The translations under genes and the position numbers were made by a program. Source: Prevotellaceae bacterium UBA1746 (GTDB lineage: Bacteria > Bacteroidota > Bacteroidia > Bacteroidales > Bacteroidaceae). Taken from it: 20,785 nucleotides of DNA. The notes beneath the pieces are model-generated. The model saw nothing but the letters and a program-made list of their open reading frames with translations, was not told the origin of the DNA and did not search any database. The stretch covers positions 20,358 through 41,142 of the forward strand of contig DCHS01000029.1 of the NCBI GenBank assembly GCA_002314875.1, read 5' to 3'. The number at the start of each line of letters is the position of its first letter. The first letter of the stretch is position 1. Positions 1 to 7,838 of the stretch are shown here, piece after piece.

Positions 1-1849
1 ATGCTGAATAGCTGTAGTTAGCAACACGGAAACCACCGAAAAGGTCAATGTTGTGAGCACCAAAGTTACGGTTCCACTCAACGCGGAAATCGTTGAGGAG
101 CATAGTCTCCTTAGCAAACTGTGAGGAGATAACGCTCTGTACATCACCGAGGCCTTCAACTTCTTTGACGGGAGTACCGCTGGTAGGCATGAAGTACTTC
201 TCATTACTACGGTTCAAAACGTAACTGAAACGATCGGTAATGGTGATATACTTATTAGGCTTGTACTTGGGCTGAACGTTGAGGAGGAACTGGGTCTGCT
301 CCTGGTAGTTCTTGTTGTCACCCTGACCATTTTCGAGAATCCAATAGGGATTAGCGAGACCTTCGAAACCAAATTCGCTTGCGAAGAGGAAAGGGTTAGT
401 GCTGTCAGTATAGTTCATACCAGCGAGTGTCTTGTCGGTATGTTCGAGGCCGAGCTGGTTGTTACCCAAATAGCGTACGTAGTATGCGTAAGGATCAATG
501 AAGGGGCTCTGAATAAGACCGAGTACATTGGGAGAGGAGATGTTCTTGGAAGAATAATCCTCTGCCCAACCGTTGTCACGGAGGTTATAGGCATTACGGA
601 CATAACCCATATCAAGGGCTGCAGTAAAGCCGCGCCAAAGGTTAACATCGGTATTGAAACGGATGTTCAGACGGTTGAAGTCAGTCTGCTTTGCTGTAGC
701 ATCGCTCTTGGCATAACCGAGAGAGAGGTTGTACATTGCCACGTCATCACCACCCTGTACACCAACGCGATAGTTCTGGGTAAAACTGTTCTCATAGAGA
801 TTGCTCTGCCAGTCTGTCTCGTTGTGGTACTGCTGGTAGTAAAGATCGTTGGGATCTTCATTGAAGAAGGGATTAGCAAGGCGGTTAGCAATATCTTCAT
901 TATCCTTAGCGAAACGGGTAGTTCCGAGGAATTCTGAGAGATAGTTGCGATACTGGGCTGCATTCATCACCTTTGTATTTGAAGGAGTCAATTCATAACC
1001 TCCCCATGCACGGATATTAATGCGGGTAGCCATAGAGTGACCACGCTTGGTGGTAATCTTAATGACACCATTAGCACCTTCAGAACCGTAGAGAGCAGTA
1101 CCGTTGCGGAGAACTTCTACCTTTTCAACGTCTTCGGGGTCAATGAGGTTGAAAATGTTGTTATAGAAACCATCGTGAATAGTGGTACGATCGTACTGCA
1201 TATCCCAGATGATACCATCAACAACAACGAGGGGCTGTGCATTGGCATTCAAAGAATTGATACCATTGACAAACATCACACCACCCTGAGCGGGAACACC
1301 ACCACGACTTACCATACGAACGGAAGCATTGAGTTCGTTCTCAATCTCGTTTTCAATGGTAATTGCAGAGGGAGTGTCTATTGTGGCAACACCACGATTA
1401 AGGATGTTTACATCATTTTCATAGAGTGCCTTGAGATGGGCAGAATATATGTAGGCATCATTGTTTGCATCTCCGTGGAGACCAATCTGAACGGCATTAT
1501 AGCCATCGGTGGCAACATAGAGCGCAGTGACATGTTCGGGCACCTTAATGGTGTACTGACCGTTTTCATCAGTCATCGCCGTATAGTAACGATTAGCAAG
1601 AGCCTGAACACGAACACCTCCGAGGGGCTGACGGGAACCTGCATCATATACAGTACCCTTCACCTCTTTCATCTGGTACTTGGGAGCCGCAACTTGTTTT
1701 TGGGGAGCAGGAGCAGTCACTTCTTCCTGCTGATCCTCTGTTACATCATCTTGCGCGAAGGCCTGGCCGACGCCGAAGAGCATAAAGAGGCTGAGACCTG
1801 TACGAAGAGCGGCCTGCTGCATCATATAATAACGATTATCTGTCTTCAT
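1..1849 (-). CDS. SusC/RagA-like TonB-dependent outer-membrane protein, divergent type, partial (3' end beyond window)
   Basis: The reading frame is open from an ATG at 1849 to the window edge (616 codons), so about the N-terminal 60% of a usual SusC protein is present. After a signal peptide (residues about 1-31, ending LFGVGQAFA) comes a Gln/Glu/Pro-rich linker, then a carboxypeptidase-D regulatory-like beta domain (starting VKGTVYDAGSRQPLGGVRVQ). A TonB plug follows, recognisable from AQPLVVVDGIIWD and from DVEKVEVLRNGTALYGSEGANGVIKITTKRG-type residues. The rest is the start of the barrel. SusC proteins import ligands across the outer membrane with a SusD lid and TonB energy. The start lies 17 bp after the preceding FAS1 gene, so it is probably the sixth gene of the operon. 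The plug is unusual: the DALQGxxAGV motif seen in the upstream SusC is replaced by a different stretch (ENEIENELNASVRMVSRGG). A SusD partner would be expected just outside the window. The family is certain; the ligand is unknown. Confidence 0.93.
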   Translation of the reverse strand, partial: MKTDNRYYMMQQAALRTGLSLFMLFGVGQAFAQDDVTEDQQEEVTAPAPQKQVAAPKYQMKEVKGTVYDAGSRQPLGGVRVQALANRYYTAMTDENGQYTIKVPEHVTALYVATDGYNAVQIGLHGDANNDAYIYSAHLKALYENDVNILNRGVATIDTPSAITIENEIENELNASVRMVSRGGVPAQGGVMFVNGINSLNANAQPLVVVDGIIWDMQYDRTTIHDGFYNNIFNLIDPEDVEKVEVLRNGTALYGSEGANGVIKITTKRGHSMATRINIRAWGGYELTPSNTKVMNAAQYRNYLSEFLGTTRFAKDNEDIANRLANPFFNEDPNDLYYQQYHNETDWQSNLYENSFTQNYRVGVQGGDDVAMYNLSLGYAKSDATAKQTDFNRLNIRFNTDVNLWRGFTAALDMGYVRNAYNLRDNGWAEDYSSKNISSPNVLGLIQSPFIDPYAYYVRYLGNNQLGLEHTDKTLAGMNYTDSTNPFLFASEFGFEGLANPYWILENGQGDNKNYQEQTQFLLNVQPKYKPNKYITITDRFSYVLNRSNEKYFMPTSGTPVKEVEGLGDVQSVISSQFAKETMLLNDFRVEWNRNFGAHNIDLFGGFRVANYSYSA

Positions 1850-1866
1850 AATCTTTGCGTTTTGTA

Positions 1867-3798
1867 TTATTCGGCGCGATAGGGTTCGCAAATTACTTTA
1901 ACAATATTCAAAGGAGCATAAGACACCTTGTTACGACCACCACCCTTGGGGACAGTGATGCGAAGACGAGGGAAGGTTTCACCAGTGGGACAAGGAACAT
2001 CCTTGAAACACTTATCGAAGTGGAACTTATCAAAGAGGGTAATGGTTGTTACACCCTTCATCACAGGAATGATGGTAGCACCGTCCTTGTTGCTGTCAGA
2101 CTTACCGTCAGTCTGTTCGTAAGCAAACTTAACCTGACCGCCGGATACTTCTGCGTCATCGAGAACTTCTGCATAGAAACAGAGGTTTTCTGTGAAGTCG
2201 GCCTGCTGCTCTTCAGGAACCTGATCGTAGTTGATATTGGTAGGAACGAGGGTAAGGGCAATCTTGTAATCAGCACTCAAAACTTCGGGGAGGCGGAAAT
2301 CGATGATCATTGCAGTAGAGTTGTTCTGAATACCATAATACTGGTAGTAGTTGTCCTCAACCGTGCCTTCGATACCGGTGTAAACAGGATTACCTTCATC
2401 ATCGAGGATAGGATTGCCTTCATCATCGGTAGCCTCACGATATTCGTTGTAGTTAGCACTGGTCAGATTGATGGTTTCACCTGTGCTGCTAGTACAGTTG
2501 TTAGTGTAAACGGTATGGTAACCTGCCATTTCTGAAGGCTGGAAGCTGATATCCTTTACCCAAACATAAGAGGGGTCAAAATTGTAATGAGGCAGTTTCA
2601 CAACATAACCATTGGAAGCGTCAACTATCTCAGCACCGTCAAAAGCAGGATTCTGATGCATGTTACGCTCTCCTTCTACAGCAGCGGAGTTATAGAAAAT
2701 GGTACGGGTAGAAGAGATGAGGGAGTCGGCAGTCTCCATATAGCTGAGAATTTCTCTGCTCTTCTTGCTCTCGAATCCCATACGATAGGGTTCGAAGAAC
2801 ATGTTGGTGATGATAGCCTCACGAGCCTTTGCGCCCTGAAGGGAGTCATTGTCAAACTTCAGTGCCGTACCACGCTTGGTGTTATAGCTGAAAGCGGTAC
2901 CATCCCAACCATAGCAATAACTACTACCATACTTGTAGATGGCATTGAGTTTGTCCAATGCTTCTGCCCAACCAGTATTGGTAGGAATGAGGGCGATATA
3001 GCAGGAGTCCTCATTTTCAATATCTACACCAAGCTGGTCTAGGAGTTCATTCTGGTGCTGAAAAACGGAGTCAATATAAACCATGTCACCGTTCTCGTTG
3101 AGAGAGCCAGCCATAGACAATGACTCAGAGAAGGTTTCGGTATCGATGGCAGGATCCTTGATATAGTCGTTGATATCAGAAAGTTCCTTGTCGGCTGCCA
3201 GATAATCGTAGAGATTATAAGCAAAGGGGTTGATACCATTGAGGAGATAGAGCTGACCATTGCAACCGATAATCTTATCGCCAGTCATAGGCACTTCGTT
3301 GAAAGTGCCAGGGATGCTTTGAACATTCTTACCGTTCAGCAAGCGAACAGTCTGATTCTGTTCGAGATTGTAGGAGAAACGAGCAAGGTGGTTCAAGCCA
3401 AACTGATTGCATGCCAGATACATCAAGTTACGACCTTCACGTTCAGTCTCGGAGTTTGCACGGAGGAGCTCAGCCTTAGCAAGAGTATCCGCCCAAGCCT
3501 GATAGTCGAAACTTCCATTCACAGGAGCAACCATCGTGAAACTCTGGTTCTGATCGATAAGTTCACTAAGTTTGAGAACAGCGCTCTTGTCGTTTTCAGA
3601 CTTCAACAGTGTCGTACGGGACATGATGTCGGCGAACTGTGAAAGGTTGGGGTTGGCCTTAATGTTCTCCCAAAGCGTCTTGTCAGCGTCGCCCTGAGCC
3701 ACTACATCGAAGTGGTCATCGGAACAAGCGGCAAACATGGCGAGGGAGGCAATAGCAAACGCACCACCTTTGAGCATGTTGTTGAATATATTATTCAT
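1867..3798 (-). CDS. FAS1 (fasciclin) domain lipoprotein with C-terminal beta-sandwich-like module, 643 aa
   Basis: I chose the ATG at 3798. The frame extends to a GTG at 3825, but that start overlaps the stop of the upstream gene, while the ATG leaves a 20-bp gap and a compact signal peptide. The protein has a lipoprotein signal (hydrophobic stretch then MFAAC, lipidated Cys25), so it is probably anchored in the outer membrane. Two divergent FAS1-like units follow: residues about 40-190 (SFTMVAPVNGSF as the first conserved strand, GQLYLLNGINPF near the end) and about 195-410 (CYIALIPTNTGW, then SNGYVVKLP). The remainder (about 420-643) looks like an all-beta module with RLPEVLSADYKI and a closing NIVKVICEP strand, similar in pattern to the end of the neighbouring 709-aa protein. 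Residues 458-473 are a duplicated octapeptide, DDEGNPIL/DDEGNPVY. FAS1 domains mediate adhesion or protein contacts elsewhere. A role in ligand capture beside SusCD is inferred. Confidence 0.85.
   Translation of the reverse strand: MNNIFNNMLKGGAFAIASLAMFAACSDDHFDVVAQGDADKTLWENIKANPNLSQFADIMSRTTLLKSENDKSAVLKLSELIDQNQSFTMVAPVNGSFDYQAWADTLAKAELLRANSETEREGRNLMYLACNQFGLNHLARFSYNLEQNQTVRLLNGKNVQSIPGTFNEVPMTGDKIIGCNGQLYLLNGINPFAYNLYDYLAADKELSDINDYIKDPAIDTETFSESLSMAGSLNENGDMVYIDSVFQHQNELLDQLGVDIENEDSCYIALIPTNTGWAEALDKLNAIYKYGSSYCYGWDGTAFSYNTKRGTALKFDNDSLQGAKAREAIITNMFFEPYRMGFESKKSREILSYMETADSLISSTRTIFYNSAAVEGERNMHQNPAFDGAEIVDASNGYVVKLPHYNFDPSYVWVKDISFQPSEMAGYHTVYTNNCTSSTGETINLTSANYNEYREATDDEGNPILDDEGNPVYTGIEGTVEDNYYQYYGIQNNSTAMIIDFRLPEVLSADYKIALTLVPTNINYDQVPEEQQADFTENLCFYAEVLDDAEVSGGQVKFAYEQTDGKSDSNKDGATIIPVMKGVTTITLFDKFHFDKCFKDVPCPTGETFPRLRITVPKGGGRNKVSYAPLNIVKVICEPYRAE
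2386..2433 (-). repeat. 24-bp tandem duplication inside the 643-aa FAS1 gene
   Basis: The plus strand reads AGGATTACCTTCATCATCG at 2386 and AGGATTGCCTTCATCATCG at 2410, one mismatch over 19 bases. The period of 24 bp keeps the frame and encodes two acidic octapeptides, DDEGNPIL and DDEGNPVY. It lies between the FAS1-like part and the C-terminal module, so it may be a flexible linker that can change length by replication slippage. Only two units are present. Confidence 0.8.
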
Positions 3799-3818
3799 AT
3801 TGATGATATTTTTGTTGA

Positions 3819-5948
3819 TTACCACTTGTCCTCAGGATCTACACCGTTGTAGATATTGCTGGGACAGTATTCGAAGTAGTCCATGAAGAACTGTGAAGCA
3901 TCGTCATCAAGACAGCTTTTGAAACGCAAATAGTATGAGGTATTTGCCTTCAAGGTCTTGGTGGTCACGATACGACGAACGTTACCGCTGTAGTCACGGG
4001 CAAGACTGGTACCTTCACCGTTAGAGATTGTAAAGCCCTTAGGACCCTTCATGTAGCCCTGGTTACGCATGTTCTTGTCCTTTTCGAGAATTTGAGCGTC
4101 ATCGAGAGAAGACTCGTTGAACCAACCTACATTGTCATCGGTAGTGGACATACGCATATCGAAGGGAAGACCAACAGGAGTAAGGTTGTCAGGATCGTCA
4201 CCGAAGTAGATCTGACACATACCGCGGAGGCTGTTGAGTGAACAACCCATACGAATTTCATAGGTACCTGACTTGGGAACTGGCGGGAGACGAAGAACAA
4301 AGTCATAGATACCAAGTACCATGAATTCGTCGCCTTCAAGGTCACACCATCCGTTTGCACCACGAGGAGCGGTGGTCAGATAGAGGAGCTTGGTGTCGTC
4401 AGAACAACCAGTGATGCTAGCAAAGTAATTGTTATCATCAAAATAAGCATATTCCTGACTACGATAACCTGAGTTCATCAACTCGGGAAGAACGGTGGTG
4501 ATATCGTAACGTATACGCTCGTTACCGAGGGCGTTGGCAGTCTCAGCATCAAGGATGAGAATACCATCGAGGGGATAGTAGTAACCATTCTTTGCATTGT
4601 TCTCATTACCGTTGTTGGTAGCAGTAAACAGCAGACCACGATGAGTGATGACATCGTCGGGATAAACGAGGTCAGCGTCACCAGTAGCGGTATGATTAGC
4701 GAACATTGCAGAGGGGTATTCTGGATTGTCAGTTGCCTTGTGGGTAATCTTGACAATGCTGCGATACTTACCTGCTGTGGTGAAATAGTCAGAGAGGTCA
4801 ACGGGACACTCCTTCTGCTGAGGATTCATAATATCACCCCACTTATAGCTATATTCACAGAAGTGGTTTACAAACTTATTGTAAGCCATCTTACCTTCGA
4901 GGAAGTGGTATGCAACGAAGCGGTTAACAGCATTATCTTCGCTAGTGAGATCATCGCGGTCCTCAGTACCATAGGCAGCCTCAGCAATGGGACGGATAGC
5001 GTTGAGAACTGCATCCCAGTTGCTGATAGTACCACCTTCGTCAACATTATAGCCTTCTGCTGCGGGTACACCTGCCTTTTGGTAAACTTCATCGGGTTCT
5101 ACGAGAGCAGTATAACCGAGGTAGCGGTGCTGGGCAACATAGAAGGTAGCGAGGTTGGGGAAGGTTGCTGTCTGCTCGTGATCTGCATTTTCATAATCAC
5201 GATCCATATAATCAGTGAGCTTAGCATCCCAGCCAGTGTAGTGAAGGAGAGCACCCATAATGTGCATGTTGTCTGCAGCCTTGATAAGGTCAGGAACATA
5301 CTCATTGGAAGGAGCGATAACAGAGCTTACACCATGAAGATAACCATTAGAGAGCTTGTGGTCGAAAGCAACAACCTTGCAACCCTTGGTGATTTCACCA
5401 GTCTCGTCATTCTTTGCACCATTAATATAATAATAGGTGTTGCCGTCTGCATCTGCATCGGATTCGATACAGGTGATGGCACGGTCGTTAAGGTCGCTCT
5501 TTGTGAAAGCACCACCTTCTGAAGGGAATTCGGGGCTTTCGTAAGCTTCCTCTGTACCATTATCAATGATACAAGAATAAGCGATGAGTTCAGCCTGCTC
5601 GTCATCAAGTTGTTCAACGCTGCTCACATTGATCTTTGCGAGGTATGCATCGATAGCATCATTGGTAGGAGCAAATATGGTGTAGTTACCACGAGCTGAA
5701 AGCACAGCGGTCAAAGAAGAAGCTTCTGCCTTATGGCCCAAAGTAACGCGATCAAAAATAGACTTGATCTTGCTGTACTCGGGAGTTTCTGCAAGGTAGT
5801 CAGTGATCGTCGGTTCATCAGCGATAGCGTAATTACCATCGTCGATTTTCTCAGTACAGCTCTGGAAGGTGAAGAGCATACCGGAAGCCAGACCTGCTGC
5901 CATGCAGAAGGTCATCAGGGACTTGATATTGATACGATTTCTTTTCAT
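3819..5948 (-). CDS. FAS1 (fasciclin) domain lipoprotein with C-terminal beta-sandwich-like module, 709 aa
   Basis: A lipoprotein signal ends at TFQSC (Cys31). The first FAS1 domain (about 46-213) is clear: YTIFAPTNDAIDAYL at 89-103 is the classic H1 region, and LSNGYLHGVSSVIAPS at 199-214 is the H2 region. A second, longer and divergent FAS1 unit runs from about 217 to 467, with RFVAYHFLEGKM in the middle and NGYYYPLDGILILD near its end. After NERIRYDITTVLPELMNSGYR comes a C-terminal module (about 500-700) with RLPPVPKSGTYEIRMGC and a final FFMDYFEYCP strand, resembling a carbohydrate-binding-like beta sandwich. That fold is my inference from strand pattern. The gene starts 12 bp after the SusD gene, a position often held in Bacteroidetes loci by surface ligand-binding lipoproteins. 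I see no catalytic motif. It is related in architecture to the next gene downstream. Confidence 0.9.
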   Translation of the reverse strand: MKRNRINIKSLMTFCMAAGLASGMLFTFQSCTEKIDDGNYAIADEPTITDYLAETPEYSKIKSIFDRVTLGHKAEASSLTAVLSARGNYTIFAPTNDAIDAYLAKINVSSVEQLDDEQAELIAYSCIIDNGTEEAYESPEFPSEGGAFTKSDLNDRAITCIESDADADGNTYYYINGAKNDETGEITKGCKVVAFDHKLSNGYLHGVSSVIAPSNEYVPDLIKAADNMHIMGALLHYTGWDAKLTDYMDRDYENADHEQTATFPNLATFYVAQHRYLGYTALVEPDEVYQKAGVPAAEGYNVDEGGTISNWDAVLNAIRPIAEAAYGTEDRDDLTSEDNAVNRFVAYHFLEGKMAYNKFVNHFCEYSYKWGDIMNPQQKECPVDLSDYFTTAGKYRSIVKITHKATDNPEYPSAMFANHTATGDADLVYPDDVITHRGLLFTATNNGNENNAKNGYYYPLDGILILDAETANALGNERIRYDITTVLPELMNSGYRSQEYAYFDDNNYFASITGCSDDTKLLYLTTAPRGANGWCDLEGDEFMVLGIYDFVLRLPPVPKSGTYEIRMGCSLNSLRGMCQIYFGDDPDNLTPVGLPFDMRMSTTDDNVGWFNESSLDDAQILEKDKNMRNQGYMKGPKGFTISNGEGTSLARDYSGNVRRIVTTKTLKANTSYYLRFKSCLDDDASQFFMDYFEYCPSNIYNGVDPEDKW

Positions 5949-5960
5949 TGCTGTCTGTTT

Positions 5961-7823
5961 TTAATCTTGCATATACTTCTGCCAAATGGGGTTCTGGACA
6001 AGTTTACCGTTTCCGTCACCATATCCAACACCATTGACTTTCATTTCGTCAGAATAAATAGGATTGTAGAGAGACCACAAACTGCGGCAGCGGTTCTTTA
6101 CAGTGTTTGTCAGAGACATCCACTCGCTGAGAACAACTTCACTATTCACAGACCAACTCCATTCGCACTGGCGAACGAGGTCGAACCAACGCTTACCTTC
6201 TCCAATGAACTCACGCTGACGCTCACAGTAAGTGAGGTTTAGGAGTGTATCGGTTTCTGCCTTGAAGGAGTTGCTACGGGTAGCTACCCAATCCTGAGCT
6301 AGGCGTGCGCAATAGTTCTGATTATCTGTCTTGAGGGAATCACAACCGGGGTTGTTACGAGCAAAGAGGTTGTTGCAAAGATGATAACCTTCGCGAGCGC
6401 TGGCAGAACCACCATTTTCAATAATACGCGCGAGAGCTTCACTCTTCATCATCATAACGTCAGCAAGACGGTAAACTGGCCAGTTTCCATCCTGGTTGCT
6501 GTTAGAACGCATACCGCTAGACTGGCTTCCCTTGCTTACATCTGCAGCATCGGTAATAGAAATGTTAGTAGCTACATTCTTAATGATGGGGAAGTCACTC
6601 TGACCCTGCTTCTCATAATAAGCTGAGCTGCAATAACGGAAGTCAGTCTTACCGTAACCCTTCTGCAAACCGTCTGAGGGGTCAACCTTTGCAGTCTGGC
6701 CGAAGAGAACGGGATTACCCTTCATGATACCGGCAGCATAGCTACCACTACCATTACCATAGAGATAGGTAGAGAGGAAACCGTTAACAGTGTTGGTACC
6801 ATCGAACTGGAGTTCGAAGACGCTTTCATCACCATTTCTGGTGCCGAATACGCTACCATAACCATTATCAGTTGTACCACCCATTGCACTAACCGTATTG
6901 AGAGAGAGGGGGAATACCTGCTGACGACGGGGATCGGTATCAGGAACATTTGCCTTGTTCAACTTCTTATCGTATTCACTCTTGAGATAGTTGAGAACTA
7001 CATCGCAGTTTTCAACGCACTTATTCAAACTGGTGGAAACAACATCAGACTCGCTGCCTTCGAAAGCGTATTTAGCGCCAGAAGCATCAGTCTTGGTAGA
7101 GATACCTTTGACAAGGCAGGCACGCCACAAATACAGATCTGCAAGGAGAGCAGAAATGCTGTAAGTGGTCCAACGGCCCTTGTTATCAGTAGAATTACCA
7201 TAGTTCTTTGCTGCTGAGCCCTGAACAGCCTCAACATCTTTGATTAAGCTATCGAGAATAGCGTAACCGGGAGTTGCAGCGATACGGCTGGCCTTAGCCT
7301 CAGTATCAGTGCTGACACTATGGGTAACATAGGGAACATCGCGATAAGCGCGAACGAGGTAGAAATAATAGAGAGCACGGAGGCTGACCATTTCTGCCTT
7401 GATAGGCATCCAGTCACCGGTAGAGAATGAGGGGTCAATGTCTTCATCAATCATACGCTGACCATTCTCAAGCACTTCATTACAGTAATTGATACCCTTA
7501 TAGAAACCAGACCAATCAAACATGGATTTGGTAGGCTGAAGGACGGCTTCCTGAAGACGGAGATAATCGGTCTGATCCATCTTATTGAGGGTAAGGTCAT
7601 CAGAACGGAACTCACCCCAAACGAGGATGTTGCCAACCTGCTGGGTAAGCTGGTAATAGGCAGCAGCACGAACGTTGTCAACGTCATTTCGTGTCGTCCA
7701 GAAGTCTTCTTTAGTGATAGAACCGGTAGGATAGATGGTCAGGTAATCCTCGCAGGACACCATACCGCCCATCACCAGCGCAGCAGCACCAAGAAGAAAC
7801 TTATTGATTATATTCTTTTTCAT
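5961..7823 (-). CDS. SusD/RagB-like outer-membrane lipoprotein, 620 aa
   Basis: SusD-family proteins form the hinged lid over a SusC barrel and take part in ligand capture. A lipoprotein signal ends at GGMVSC (Cys24), followed directly by EDYLTIYPTGSIT, the usual SusD beginning. NDVDNVRAAAYYQL opens the TPR-like helical part. Near the C-terminus, ERQREFIGEGKRWFDLVR (534-551) is the hallmark motif of the family, and the protein ends with the typical QNP-type tail (LVQNPIWQKYMQD). At 620 residues it is within the upper part of the usual range. The start is 15 bp after the SusC gene, so the two are a translationally close pair. The ligand cannot be deduced. The neighbours are FAS1 lipoproteins rather than hydrolases, which argues against a simple polysaccharide substrate, although this is only context. 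Confidence 0.96.
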   Translation of the reverse strand: MKKNIINKFLLGAAALVMGGMVSCEDYLTIYPTGSITKEDFWTTRNDVDNVRAAAYYQLTQQVGNILVWGEFRSDDLTLNKMDQTDYLRLQEAVLQPTKSMFDWSGFYKGINYCNEVLENGQRMIDEDIDPSFSTGDWMPIKAEMVSLRALYYFYLVRAYRDVPYVTHSVSTDTEAKASRIAATPGYAILDSLIKDVEAVQGSAAKNYGNSTDNKGRWTTYSISALLADLYLWRACLVKGISTKTDASGAKYAFEGSESDVVSTSLNKCVENCDVVLNYLKSEYDKKLNKANVPDTDPRRQQVFPLSLNTVSAMGGTTDNGYGSVFGTRNGDESVFELQFDGTNTVNGFLSTYLYGNGSGSYAAGIMKGNPVLFGQTAKVDPSDGLQKGYGKTDFRYCSSAYYEKQGQSDFPIIKNVATNISITDAADVSKGSQSSGMRSNSNQDGNWPVYRLADVMMMKSEALARIIENGGSASAREGYHLCNNLFARNNPGCDSLKTDNQNYCARLAQDWVATRSNSFKAETDTLLNLTYCERQREFIGEGKRWFDLVRQCEWSWSVNSEVVLSEWMSLTNTVKNRCRSLWSLYNPIYSDEMKVNGVGYGDGNGKLVQNPIWQKYMQD

Positions 7824-7838
7824 TGTTGTGTATGCTTT

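Noticed and set aside
3799..3825. GTG at 3825 as start of the 643-aa FAS1 gene
   Set aside because: It overlaps the stop of the upstream gene and adds nine residues (MVINKNIIN) ahead of a good lipoprotein signal. The ATG at 3798 fits better.
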